A DNA stretch of 64,000 bases. Origin: Microvirga splendida. GTDB lineage: Bacteria; Pseudomonadota; Alphaproteobacteria; Rhizobiales; Beijerinckiaceae. The number at the start of each line of letters is the position of its first letter. Within the stretch, counting starts at the first letter, position 1. This document shows positions 51,011 to 59,239 of the stretch, in pieces. The stretch is from positions 124,001 to 188,000 of the forward strand of contig NZ_JAELXT010000002.1 of assembly GCF_016427565.1 (NCBI RefSeq), written 5' to 3'. Both the position numbers and the translations under genes were made by a program. The notes under the pieces were generated by a model, which did not search any database, was not told the DNA's origin, and was given only the letters and a program-made list of their open reading frames with translations.

Positions 51011-53188
51011 TCAGTTTGCGGGAGCTTTCCAGCGGGAGCTGAACTTCGAGCCGACCTGCCAGCGCTTCACATCGCTCTCAGAGTCCTTGCACGGCAGAGT
51101 GATGGCATCCCGGAGGTAGGAAAATTCCGCATCGACGACTGCACCCATCAGGAAGCAGACCTCGTCCCGCCGTCCGAGCGGCTTGTTCTGCAGCACGAAC
51201 TCGGCCCGAATGACGACTGCCTCCACCTTGCGCCTGTTCCAGTCCGCATCGCCGAAATCCTCGACCGAGTAGGACTTGGCCTCAAGCTCCCAGCGATCGC
51301 GGATCATCTGCTTGTAGGAGCGCACGAATGCCGGGAAAAGCTCGGCGGCCCCACCGAAGACTCCATCGCCGCGCTTGTCGCCGCTCGCCTTCACCTCGGC
51401 GATAAAGGTATCGACGACGCCGGCGATGCGATCCTGCGCCGCACGGGCGAAGGAGTGGTTACGGGATTGCAGATCGCGCTCGATGTTCTCGCGTTTGGCT
51501 GCCTCATCGAGGATTCGCTGTTTCAGGAGGGTGGCCTCCTGCTGCAGCGTCTTGCGGGCTTCTTCCTCCTTGGCCATGGCATTGGCCACCTCGGTAGCCT
51601 CGGCCTGGAGCACGGCCTTGATCTCCAGGGGGTCGATCCACATCGGTGCCACAACGTAGTCGAGACGTTCGCGCTTCATGGCTTTGACGATCTCCGCCAG
51701 ATCCGTGGCGGCTGCATAGATCGCGTTGCACTTGCGGGTTTGGAAATCCGCGAACGCATCATCGAGCGAGGTCTTCGTGAAGGTGATGTCGTTCGTCGAA
51801 ACGTTGAAGACGGTGCTCGTCTTTCCCAGAACGGCGATCCGATGCGCCTCGGGATCGTCCGGGACCGTCTGGCAGATGCGGGCCTGGCTCGGGTTGGTGA
51901 GCACGAGCCCGAAGCCGGAGCTCTTGCCGCTGAGGATTTGCGCCTCAAGCGTTGCGGAGCTCAGAACCTCGTCCTGCAACGCCCTCACGACCTCCGGGCC
52001 CGGAATAGACGCCAAGCGGCCGAAGGTCGTCTCCACCTTGCGCACGACGGTCGAGACGTAGCCCTGCGCCTGCGACAGGAGGCCGATGCGCTGGAAGACG
52101 ATGACGTCGTATCGCTCCATGCCGTCGATCGGGCATGCCTCCTGGGCGATGCGAACGCCCTGGACATCCAGTTCCTGCCGCTGGATCTGGGCCATAGTCA
52201 GCCGCTCCAGATCCTTGATCCGCTCGACGCTGCGATCCTGGGCAAAGCAGATCGACGGGTTCCGGTCCTTGAAGACCAGATCGCCCTTGAGGCTCTTCAC
52301 GATGCGGCCGGAAGCCGTGTTGTAGAGGAAGATCAGCTCCTCGTTGTCGCCATCGATCAGGAAGCGGGTGCGCTCTGTGATGCCGAGTTGTCGGGCAAGC
52401 GCCGTCTGGGGATCTTCCGAGGTCTTCGGCGTGTTCTTCTCGGTCCACGCGACCATTACCGACTCATAATCGTCCTTCAGGTTCTTCGTGTCGATGTAGC
52501 GGGAGAACTCGTTGTTGGCGCGGTTGAGGCCGTTGAGGCTCCGCTCCTTCAGGACTTTGGCGAACTGCTCGCCGAACTTGGTGAGGTCCGCCGTATGCGG
52601 AGACAGGATGTTGCCAGCCACATAGGATTCGATGAAGGCAACGTTCTTGCTCGCCTCCAAGGCCGCCTCTGAGATCCGGCGGTCGAGAGCCTGCTGCCGC
52701 TCGTCGGCGAGGCTCTTCATGAACACGCCGAACGTCGCGTCATCCTTGAAGAAAGCTTCGAGGCGCCTCCTGCCGTCCTTGGCAGCTTTCAGGTTCTGGG
52801 AATCCACGGCCGCCTTCGTGGAGACGGCGGTCTTCGCGATCTCGGCCAGGTTCGGCGGGCTTCCGCCTGCGGCGACCCTGTCCTTCAGGTACTGCGAGAT
52901 GTCGTTCAGGAAATCCGCGATTTCCTGCATGTCCTTGCTCTGGCCCGATCCGCCGCCCGCCGCGGCTTCGGCCTCCGCCTGCTTGAAGCGGTTGTAGAAT
53001 TCGACCGGAACCCGCTGCCAGTTCGCCGAAGCCGACGTCTTGCAGTAGTGATTGCCGTTATCGGCCTTCGCACAGGTGCGGAAGCCGTCGAGCGAGAATT
53101 CCTGGGCGAGGGAGGACGAGAGGAGGCCATAAAGGCCCCCTCCGATCAGCACCGCCGTCGCCAGGCGACGCGGAAGGCTTAAGCGCAT
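51011..53188 (-). CDS. Large secreted protein of unknown function (725 aa)
   Basis: The product has a signal peptide (MRLSLPRRLATAVLIGGGLY, cut near LAQ), a two-Cys N-terminal region (FRTCAKADNGNHYCKTSA), a helical region (about 60-240), and a mixed domain (about 270-560). The last part of this, FADFQTRKCNAIYAAATDLA then YVVAPMWI, looks like the closing segment of a solute-binding protein type 3. A long coiled coil (about 575-640) and a C-terminal domain with Cys (DEVCFLMGAVVDAEF, ITLPCKDSES) follow. No enzyme motif is seen. It is coupled to the upstream glycine-zipper gene by a 10-bp overlap. Not recognised as a named family. Confidence 0.7.
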   Translation of the reverse strand: MRLSLPRRLATAVLIGGGLYGLLSSSLAQEFSLDGFRTCAKADNGNHYCKTSASANWQRVPVEFYNRFKQAEAEAAAGGGSGQSKDMQEIADFLNDISQYLKDRVAAGGSPPNLAEIAKTAVSTKAAVDSQNLKAAKDGRRRLEAFFKDDATFGVFMKSLADERQQALDRRISEAALEASKNVAFIESYVAGNILSPHTADLTKFGEQFAKVLKERSLNGLNRANNEFSRYIDTKNLKDDYESVMVAWTEKNTPKTSEDPQTALARQLGITERTRFLIDGDNEELIFLYNTASGRIVKSLKGDLVFKDRNPSICFAQDRSVERIKDLERLTMAQIQRQELDVQGVRIAQEACPIDGMERYDVIVFQRIGLLSQAQGYVSTVVRKVETTFGRLASIPGPEVVRALQDEVLSSATLEAQILSGKSSGFGLVLTNPSQARICQTVPDDPEAHRIAVLGKTSTVFNVSTNDITFTKTSLDDAFADFQTRKCNAIYAAATDLAEIVKAMKRERLDYVVAPMWIDPLEIKAVLQAEATEVANAMAKEEEARKTLQQEATLLKQRILDEAAKRENIERDLQSRNHSFARAAQDRIAGVVDTFIAEVKASGDKRGDGVFGGAAELFPAFVRSYKQMIRDRWELEAKSYSVEDFGDADWNRRKVEAVVIRAEFVLQNKPLGRRDEVCFLMGAVVDAEFSYLRDAITLPCKDSESDVKRWQVGSKFSSRWKAPAN

Positions 53189-53604
53189 TCGGTGCGTTCC
53201 TCGGTCGAGGGCTTACCCTGGAAGGTGATCGTCTCCTGGATGGTCCGGCAGGTCTTGCCGTCCGGCATCTTGTCGACCTTGGCAACCTTGATCGAGCCGG
53301 TTGCGTCCTTGCTCTTCCAGTTCGTGGTCGAGCCGGCCGGCTTCTTCGTGGCGGTGTTCACGGCCTGCTGGCGTTGGGCCTTCGACTGGGCATCCATGTT
53401 CGCGAGGATCTGGCCGAGAACCGCTCCGACGAGGGCGCCGGCGATGATGCCGCCCGCCTTGCCTTTGCCGACTGCCGCCCCGACGGCTGCGCCGCCGGCG
53501 CCGCCCAAGAGCGCGCCGAAAGGATTCTGCTGGGCATGAGCGGGAGCAACAGTCCCGAGCGCCAGCGAGAAAGCAATAAGAGATGTGGTGATGAGTTTAC
53601 GCAT
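53179..53604 (-). CDS. Glycine-zipper secreted protein, surface-antigen-like
   Basis: The 141-residue product has a signal peptide (MRKLITTSLIAFSLALGTVA, cut near AHAQ), a glycine zipper (LLGGAGGAAVGAAVGKGKAG then GIIAGALVGAVLGQIL), and a C-terminal stretch CRTIQETITFQGKPSTEERT with two Cys. The layout is like the 17-kDa surface antigen group of outer-membrane-associated proteins. Its stop overlaps the start of the 725-residue protein gene, so the two are made together and may act as one envelope complex. Confidence 0.75.
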   Translation of the reverse strand: MRKLITTSLIAFSLALGTVAPAHAQQNPFGALLGGAGGAAVGAAVGKGKAGGIIAGALVGAVLGQILANMDAQSKAQRQQAVNTATKKPAGSTTNWKSKDATGSIKVAKVDKMPDGKTCRTIQETITFQGKPSTEERTECA

Positions 53605-53859
53605 ACAGGCCCCCTTATGTGTTTTTGTGCCTGAATTCAGCCTACATCTTGCCACTTCTCCGACACAATAAGGAAAACCCGAGGTTGCACCGCTTTTCGT
53701 GCAAATGGTTCATGCCGCTATGCACAGACGGCCAGGGAGCGCCCTCAAGCACTCCCGACCTCAACGGATAGCGTCTTGTTCGTGGGGGCATTCGATCCCG
53801 AGCCGCTCGGCACCGAGGTTGGCGTTCACCTCAGGCGCCTGTGCCCAGTCACAAGCATG

Positions 53860-53888
53860 AAAAGGGCCTCACGGTGACCGTGAGGCCC
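53860..53888 (-). terminator. Rho-independent terminator after the hemerythrin-like gene
   Basis: gggcctcac and gtgaggccc pair around ggtgacc (53864-53888), followed on the minus strand by ttttcatg. It lies 9 bp after the stop at 53898. Confidence 0.85.
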
Positions 53889-53897
53889 CTGCAGCTC

Positions 53898-54929
53898 TTA
53901 CCGTCCGTCTCTCTTCAGACCGCCCGTCTCCGCCCCACCGGTCTGGGCACCGCCGGTGCCGATGGCACCGGCCGAGGCGGCGGGGCCGCCGGCGGGCAGG
54001 GTTCCGCCCGGCTGGAGCGGCGTGGACAGGCCCGACGGAGCCTTGGGCGGGTTGGCCGAGGAGAACCAGTTGTCGTCGGACGGGCTGCCGCCGGCCGCCG
54101 GCGAGGATCCGCCGCCATGCAGCAGGGCGTCGTCCGCCTGGGCCTTGCCGCCCTGCCCCGTCTGGCCGCCCGTGCGGCCACCCGAGGATGCTGCCGATCC
54201 GGCTCCGGCATAGGTCCGCACCCCGGCGGCCCCCTGCCCCATGCCGCTGCGGCGCGAGCCTTCGAGGCTGCGGTCGATGACGCCGCTCTCGAGCGGGAAC
54301 GGCGGCTGCGGACGGCGCTGGGCCGGGCGTATGGGCCGGCTGGTGGCCTGCGAGTTCGACCGGTTCATGCTCCACAGCAGGGCTCCGGCGCCGACGGCCA
54401 TCATGCCGGCGAGCACGCCGAAGACGGTGCCCGTGGGCAGGCCGTAGCGGCTCGGCATCATGGATTGCGGCATGTGCCAGCGGCTGGCTTCGTAGGATGC
54501 GATGCGCTCGCGCTCATAATCCCGCTGCAGGCTCTTGAGCTCGCTCGGGGAGAGGACACCGCGGGCGACGATCATCACCCCGTTCTCCTCCAGTGTGAAA
54601 GCATGGCGGATGGAGCCGGTCAGGTCCTTGAAATCGACGGCCCAATCGTGGCTGTCCTTGTCCGGCCGCGCGGCCAGTTCGTCGAGCTGGCGCAGGATCT
54701 CGTCCTGCTTGTGCTCCAGGTCGGCCACATAGCCGGACGTCCGTTCATGGTCGGACAGGGCCGGGTAGAGCACGTTCTGCTGCGCCGCGATGTGCCGTTC
54801 CATCTCGTCCTGAAGATCGGCGAACAGCTCCGAGCGGCTGTTCGGGCCGCTGCCCGTCGCCCGCAGCACCTCCCGGCAGAGCTCCTCGATATTCGCGTGA
54901 TCGTTCGTCACCATCTGCCATAGGTCCAT
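53898..54929 (-). CDS. Hemerythrin-like (HHE) protein with span and Gly-rich tail
   Basis: Residues about 5-150 of this 343-residue protein are a hemerythrin HHE cation-binding domain: VTNDHANIEELCREVL, MERHIAAQQNVLYPAL, LEHKQDEILRQ and RHAFTLEENGVMI supply the His and Glu ligands. One span follows at about 190-212 (GTVFGVLAGMMAVGAGALLW), then 130 residues of Gly/Ser/Pro-rich, low-complexity sequence. HHE proteins bind oxygen, nitric oxide or iron. The unusual tail lies on the far side of the span. The start at 54929 has GAGGAGG upstream. Confidence 0.82.
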   Translation of the reverse strand: MDLWQMVTNDHANIEELCREVLRATGSGPNSRSELFADLQDEMERHIAAQQNVLYPALSDHERTSGYVADLEHKQDEILRQLDELAARPDKDSHDWAVDFKDLTGSIRHAFTLEENGVMIVARGVLSPSELKSLQRDYERERIASYEASRWHMPQSMMPSRYGLPTGTVFGVLAGMMAVGAGALLWSMNRSNSQATSRPIRPAQRRPQPPFPLESGVIDRSLEGSRRSGMGQGAAGVRTYAGAGSAASSGGRTGGQTGQGGKAQADDALLHGGGSSPAAGGSPSDDNWFSSANPPKAPSGLSTPLQPGGTLPAGGPAASAGAIGTGGAQTGGAETGGLKRDGR

Positions 54930-55145
54930 GGAAGCCTCCTCTTGAGCCTTTGCCTGATGATGAACGGCTTGGGTGGACGGCTGTTCCGATGGAAGCGCCG
55001 CTTTAAGGGAATTCGGCCTGAAGGAGCCGCAGGGATTCGGTTCCTGCTGACAAGGGTCCCTCCCGGTTGCTATTGACAGTGCGGTACCGGACCAAATCCG
55101 CAGACGGCGATGGGTGTCCGGGAACGTGAGGAGCATAGCCAGCCC

Positions 55146-56147
55146 ATGAACGCGCAAGCACAGCAGGACGCCCTTCGCTCCATCCCGCCGGGGCTACCCA
55201 CTTATGACGACGTGCTGACAGCTGCGTGGCGCATCAAGGACGTCGCTCACCGCACGCCGGTTCTCACCTCCCGCACCGCCGACGCGCGCACGGGCGGCAA
55301 GCTGTTCTTCAAGGCAGAGAATTTTCAGCGCTCGGGCGCCTTCAAGTTCCGCGGCGCCTACAACGCCATCGCGCGGCTGTCGCCCGAGGCGAAGACGCGC
55401 GGCGTCGTGGCGTTCTCCTCCGGCAATCACGCTCAGGCCATCGCCTATGCCGGGCAGCTGCAGGGGGTGCCCACCGTCATCATCATGCCGCAGGATGCGC
55501 CGGCCATGAAGGTGGCGGCCACGAAGGGCTATGGCGGCGAGGTGGTCATGTACGACCGCTACACGGAGGACCGCGAGGCCATCGGGCGCCGGCTCTCGGC
55601 AGAACGCGGCCTCACCCTCATTCCTCCCTATGACCACGAGGACGTGATCGCCGGCCAGGGCACGGCCGCCAAGGAGCTGTTCGAGGAGGTGGGCTCCCTC
55701 GACATGCTCCTCGTCTGCACCGGCGGCGGCGGGCTGCTCGCGGGCTCGGCGCTTGCCGCAAAGGCGCTCTCGCCGGAGTGCCGAATCTACGGCGTCGAGC
55801 CGGAGGCGGGCAACGATGCGCAGCAATCGTTCCGCTCAGGCTCCATCGTCAGGATCCCCGTGCCGGCCACCATCGCCGACGGGGCGCAGACGACCTACAT
55901 CGGAACCAAGACCTTCCCGATCATGCGTGCCCTCGTGGACGACATCCTCACCGTGTCGGACGCGCAGCTCGTCGACACCATGCGCTTCTTCGTGGAGCGC
56001 ATGAAGATCGTCGTGGAACCCACGGGCTGCCTGTCGGCGGCTGCGGCGCTGAACGGGATCGTGCCGTGCGAGGGCAAGCGCGTCGGCATCATCATCAGCG
56101 GCGGCAACGTGGATCCAAAGGCGCTGGCGGGATTCTTGGCGGGGTAG
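55146..56147 (+). CDS. PLP-dependent serine/threonine ammonia-lyase or racemase family enzyme
   Basis: The 333-residue fold-type II PLP enzyme has the PLP Lys in SGAFKFRGAYNAIAR, the cofactor-binding SSGNHAQAIAYAG, and the phosphate loop VCTGGGGLLAG. It ends SGGNVDPKALAGFLAG. No ACT or other regulatory domain is present, so it belongs with catabolic threonine dehydratases, hydroxyaspartate ammonia-lyases or serine racemases. The exact substrate cannot be told from motifs. ATG at 55146 fits the family start; GAGG lies 11 nt upstream. Confidence 0.88.
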   Translation: MNAQAQQDALRSIPPGLPTYDDVLTAAWRIKDVAHRTPVLTSRTADARTGGKLFFKAENFQRSGAFKFRGAYNAIARLSPEAKTRGVVAFSSGNHAQAIAYAGQLQGVPTVIIMPQDAPAMKVAATKGYGGEVVMYDRYTEDREAIGRRLSAERGLTLIPPYDHEDVIAGQGTAAKELFEEVGSLDMLLVCTGGGGLLAGSALAAKALSPECRIYGVEPEAGNDAQQSFRSGSIVRIPVPATIADGAQTTYIGTKTFPIMRALVDDILTVSDAQLVDTMRFFVERMKIVVEPTGCLSAAAALNGIVPCEGKRVGIIISGGNVDPKALAGFLAG

Positions 56148-56165
56148 TCCTCGCTATCGCTCCGG

Positions 56166-56263
56166 TGTCATTCCCGGCCGGAGCGCAGCGGGGGGGAAGG
56201 GAATCCATCGCACTGAGCGTGAGAATGGATCCCCTTCCCGGCCTGCGGCCGCCGGGGATGACA
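56166..56263. repeat. Long inverted repeat, tgtcattccc...gggatgaca
   Basis: The left arm tgtcattcccggccggagcg and the right arm ggccgccggggatgaca pair imperfectly, with an inner match gggaagggaatccat / atggatccccttccc. This kind of element is scattered between genes in several Hyphomicrobiales genomes. Confidence 0.8.
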
Positions 56264-56270
56264 CAACCCT

Positions 56271-56359
56271 CGTCATCCCCGGGCTTGTCCCGGGTATCCA
56301 CGTCTTCATGGCGCCGTGGTTCAAAGACGTGGATGGCCGCAACAAGTGCGGCCATGACG
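56271..56359. repeat. Long inverted repeat, cgtcatccccgggcttgtcc type
   Basis: The left arm cgtcatccccgggcttgtcc and right arm acaagtgcggccatgacg pair; the inner arms tatccacgtctt and aagacgtggat match exactly over ten bases. It follows the previous repeat after 7 bp. Both fill the convergent gap between the PLP enzyme and a secreted-protein gene. Confidence 0.8.
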
Positions 56360-56373
56360 GCGAGAGTGACATC

Positions 56374-57045
56374 TTACCGACCAACCCGCACCACCACCGC
56401 CATGCCGTCGTGATCGCCGGTGGTGAGCTTCGGGTCGTCGATGAGCGCGTTGCCGAGAGCGACGAAGCCGCTCACCTTGAAGGACGTGCTGCGATCGAGC
56501 CTCTGCGTAAAATCGTCTCGCGCCCGGTTGAACGAGCCGTATTGGTGCGGCGGATCGCGGAACGGATCGACCTCCTCGCGGCTGAAGGCGCCGGTGAACA
56601 GGTAGCCTTGTTCCAACGCATGCGGCCCGAAGATGCGGCCGTGATTGTTGCTCATCTCGAAGATGTCGTTGGAGAAGGCATCGTCCCTGCCCTGCGGCAG
56701 CTGTGCGTGGAGCTGCCCGCCGATGAAGCCCTGATAGCCGGCGGAATGTCCAAAGCGCACGGGATAACCGGCGCGGGCGGCGGCCGCGAGCAGGCGCGCC
56801 TTCGCGTCCTCCACGCTCGCGGCGCCCTTGTCGATGATGATGACGTTGATCGGCTCGCGCAGGTTCTTGCCGCGATAGATTTCGCCGAGCCAGTCGGACG
56901 GAACGCCCTTGGCGGTCAGCATCCACTTGCCGATGGCCGGCAGGCCTTCCGGCGTCGCGATATCGACGCCCTGCTGTGCCTGGGCCGGCGGCGCGGATGT
57001 CAGCACGGCGCAAAGGATGAGAAGGCACAAACGAATGCGTGTCAT
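56374..57045 (-). CDS. Secreted protein of unknown function
   Basis: The 223-residue product has a signal peptide (MTRIRLCLLILCAVLTSAPP, cut near AQAQ). The mature part contains NLREPINVIIIDKGAAS, GHSAGYQGFIGGQLHAQLPQ and MSNNHGRIFGPHALEQGYLF; the last segment with His and Asn looks conserved. No catalytic family was recognised, though the region has a faint resemblance to LssY C-terminal domains. AGGAG precedes the ATG. Confidence 0.6.
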   Translation of the reverse strand: MTRIRLCLLILCAVLTSAPPAQAQQGVDIATPEGLPAIGKWMLTAKGVPSDWLGEIYRGKNLREPINVIIIDKGAASVEDAKARLLAAAARAGYPVRFGHSAGYQGFIGGQLHAQLPQGRDDAFSNDIFEMSNNHGRIFGPHALEQGYLFTGAFSREEVDPFRDPPHQYGSFNRARDDFTQRLDRSTSFKVSGFVALGNALIDDPKLTTGDHDGMAVVVRVGR

Positions 57046-57104
57046 TCGCCTCTCCTGAAGCCACGCCTCAGGAGAGCACGATCAGGCGCTGTTGACTATG
57101 GCCC

Positions 57105-57887
57105 TCAGGTCGGGGCCTTGACCGCAACCACAGCGTAACGGTGCTGCGTGGCGCGCTCGATCCCCTTGAGCAGCGGCAGGTTCCTGGCTTGCTCGCGATG
57201 GATCGGCTTCAAGTTCCGGTCGATGATCGTGTGCGCGAAGCCCGCCTCGCGCAGAAGGGCCGCGACGTCCTGGGCCCGCGCGCCTTTCGAGAAATATACC
57301 CGCTTCAGGATGCGCTCATGGGTTTCGCGCATGGCATTCGGCGCATGCGGCGCGCCGGCAAGCCCCGGCACCAGCTTCTCGACGAGGCGGATCATGCGCC
57401 TGACCAGCGTGTCCGACACGAAGTCGCCATCGACGACGAGAAGCCGGCCGCCCGGCTTCAGGAGGGAATGCCACTCCCGGAACGCCGCCTTCGGGTCGAC
57501 CAGCGTCCACACCAGATGGCGCGTGACGAGCACGTCGTAGCTGCCCGGCTGCTCCAGCGTCCGCTCGGCATCGCCCATCACGAAGCGGATGTCCGCGCCG
57601 CGACGCGCCGCCTTGGCGCGCGCCTGGTTGAGCATCGCCTCCGACCAGTCGAGGCCTGTGACGGCAAAGCCGAGGCCGTGCAGCAGATGCGAGATCACCC
57701 CCGTGCCGCTGGCGAGATCGAGCGCCCGGCGCCCCTCACCCGGGCCGAGATGGCGGGTGAACAGGTCGCGCCACGCCTGCCGCTCGCCTTCCGAGAAGAT
57801 CTCATGCCCCACCTGCTCGTCGAAGGTGGCCGCGCGCGCCGACCAGTAGTCGCGGATCTCGTCCCGGAGCGTGTAGTTCGCGTTCAT
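57105..57887 (-). CDS. Class I SAM-dependent methyltransferase
   Basis: The 260-residue protein has motif I ALDLASGTGVISHLLHGLG, VTGLDWSEAMLNQARAKA, IRFVMGDAERTLEQPGSYD, and LLKPGGRLLVVDGDFVSD. It is divergent from the iron-chelate-type ABC operon at 58096, and such methyltransferase genes often accompany siderophore uptake loci. The substrate is unknown. ATG at 57887 (MNANYTLRDEIRDYWSARA) matches the family start; a TTG at 57950 is unlikely. Confidence 0.85.
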   Translation of the reverse strand: MNANYTLRDEIRDYWSARAATFDEQVGHEIFSEGERQAWRDLFTRHLGPGEGRRALDLASGTGVISHLLHGLGFAVTGLDWSEAMLNQARAKAARRGADIRFVMGDAERTLEQPGSYDVLVTRHLVWTLVDPKAAFREWHSLLKPGGRLLVVDGDFVSDTLVRRMIRLVEKLVPGLAGAPHAPNAMRETHERILKRVYFSKGARAQDVAALLREAGFAHTIIDRNLKPIHREQARNLPLLKGIERATQHRYAVVAVKAPT

Positions 57888-58095
57888 GAGAAGCCCATGG
57901 CAGAAGATGAATTCCGGCGCTCCTCTAGGGGCAGAATCAGAAGACGTCAAACTGGAATGATTGTAAACTGTAGAATAGAACGATTTTAAACTGCGTGTTT
58001 ACTGTTTTTAATTAAAGTAATTCTAAAAGATAATTCTTGCATGACTATTTGATCGACCCTAGGAGAGGCCCGCTTTCTCAACACATGCGAGGCGC
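57888..58095. promoter_or_regulatory. AT-rich divergent regulatory region of an iron-type ABC locus
   Basis: This 208-bp gap is clearly AT-richer than its surroundings (about 57946-58060). It contains direct repeats taaactg at 57964 and 57987, and taattct at 58018 and 58031. A ttctaaa half-site at 58021-58027 matches half of the alphaproteobacterial Irr/ICE consensus tttagaa-N3-ttctaaa; the other half is poor. Iron-dependent control of both flanking genes is plausible but unproven. Confidence 0.45.
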
Positions 58096-59235
58096 ATGAT
58101 GCAACTCTCCAAACTGGTATTCGGTGCCGCCCTGGCGCTCGTCGGGCTCCTGCCCGCTCCTTCCAACGCCGCCGACAAGATCACCGTGACGGACATCACC
58201 GGCCGCAAGGTCGAGGTGAAGGCTCCGGTCGAGAAGGTGATCCTCGGCGAAGGGCGGCAGATGTATTTCGTCGCCACCCTCGACACGGATGAGCCGTTCA
58301 AGCGCGTCGTCGGCTGGCGCGACGACCTGCAGAAGGCCGATCTCGATGGCTACAAGGATTATCTCGCCAAGTATCCGCAGATCGAGAAGATCCCGACCTT
58401 CGGCGGATTCAAGGAAGGCACCTTCGACGTCGAGCAGGCGGTTGCGCTCAAGCCCGACGTGATCCTCCTCAACATCGAGGCGAAGGCCGCCACCGACGAC
58501 GCCAAGCTCATCGAGAAGCTCGCCAAGGTCGACATTCCGGTGGTGTTCGTCGACTTCCGCGAAAAGCCCTTCGAGAACACCGATGCCAGCATGCGCCTCA
58601 TCGGCAAGCTGTTCGGCAAGGAAGCCCGCGCCGAGGAGTTCATCGCCTTCCGCAAAGCGCAGATCGACCTCGTGACCGAGCGCCTCGCCAAGGCCAATCC
58701 CGCAAAGCCCCTGGTGATGGTGGAACGCGCCGGCGGCTATTCGGACGATTGCTGCATGTCCTTCGGCAACGAGAACTTCGGCAAGTTCGTCGAGGTGGCC
58801 GGCGGCCGGAACCTCGCGGCCAAGATCATTCCTGGCACCTTCGGCGTCGTGAACCCCGAGCAGATCATTGCCAGCAATCCCGACCACGTGATCGTCACGG
58901 GCTCGAACTGGGAGCTCTACGTGCCCGGCGGCGCCTGGGTCGGCGTCGGCTCCGGAGCGGATAAGGCAAAGGCGAGAACCAAGCTCGCTGCCCTGATGAA
59001 GCGTCCGGCCTATACCGGCGTGAAGGCGGTGAAGGACAGCAAGGTCCACGCCATCTGGCACCAGTTCTACAACAGCCCGTACCAGTTCGTCGCCATCCAG
59101 GCGATGGCCAAGTGGCTGCACCCGGAGCTGTTCAAGGACGTGGATCCCGACGCCACCATGAAGACGCTCTACGAGCGCTTCCTGCCCGTGCCGTACAAGA
59201 CCGGCTACTGGGTCTCCCTCTCCGACAAGGAATAG
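58096..59235 (+). CDS. ABC transporter substrate-binding protein, iron-chelate (FepB/FecB) type
   Basis: The 379-residue protein has a signal peptide (LSKLVFGAALALVGLLPAPS, cut near SNAA) and a peripla_BP_2 fold. Features are ITDITGRKVEVKAPVEKVIL, a central KPDVILLN, LVMVERAGGYSDDCCMSFGN, and HQFYNSPYQFVAIQAMAKWL. The CC pair is unusual. Together with the FecCD permease and ATPase it makes a full importer. Ligand probably a ferric siderophore or other metal chelate. ATG 58096 or 58099. Confidence 0.88.
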   Translation: MMQLSKLVFGAALALVGLLPAPSNAADKITVTDITGRKVEVKAPVEKVILGEGRQMYFVATLDTDEPFKRVVGWRDDLQKADLDGYKDYLAKYPQIEKIPTFGGFKEGTFDVEQAVALKPDVILLNIEAKAATDDAKLIEKLAKVDIPVVFVDFREKPFENTDASMRLIGKLFGKEARAEEFIAFRKAQIDLVTERLAKANPAKPLVMVERAGGYSDDCCMSFGNENFGKFVEVAGGRNLAAKIIPGTFGVVNPEQIIASNPDHVIVTGSNWELYVPGGAWVGVGSGADKAKARTKLAALMKRPAYTGVKAVKDSKVHAIWHQFYNSPYQFVAIQAMAKWLHPELFKDVDPDATMKTLYERFLPVPYKTGYWVSLSDKE

Positions 59236-59239
59236 GCTC

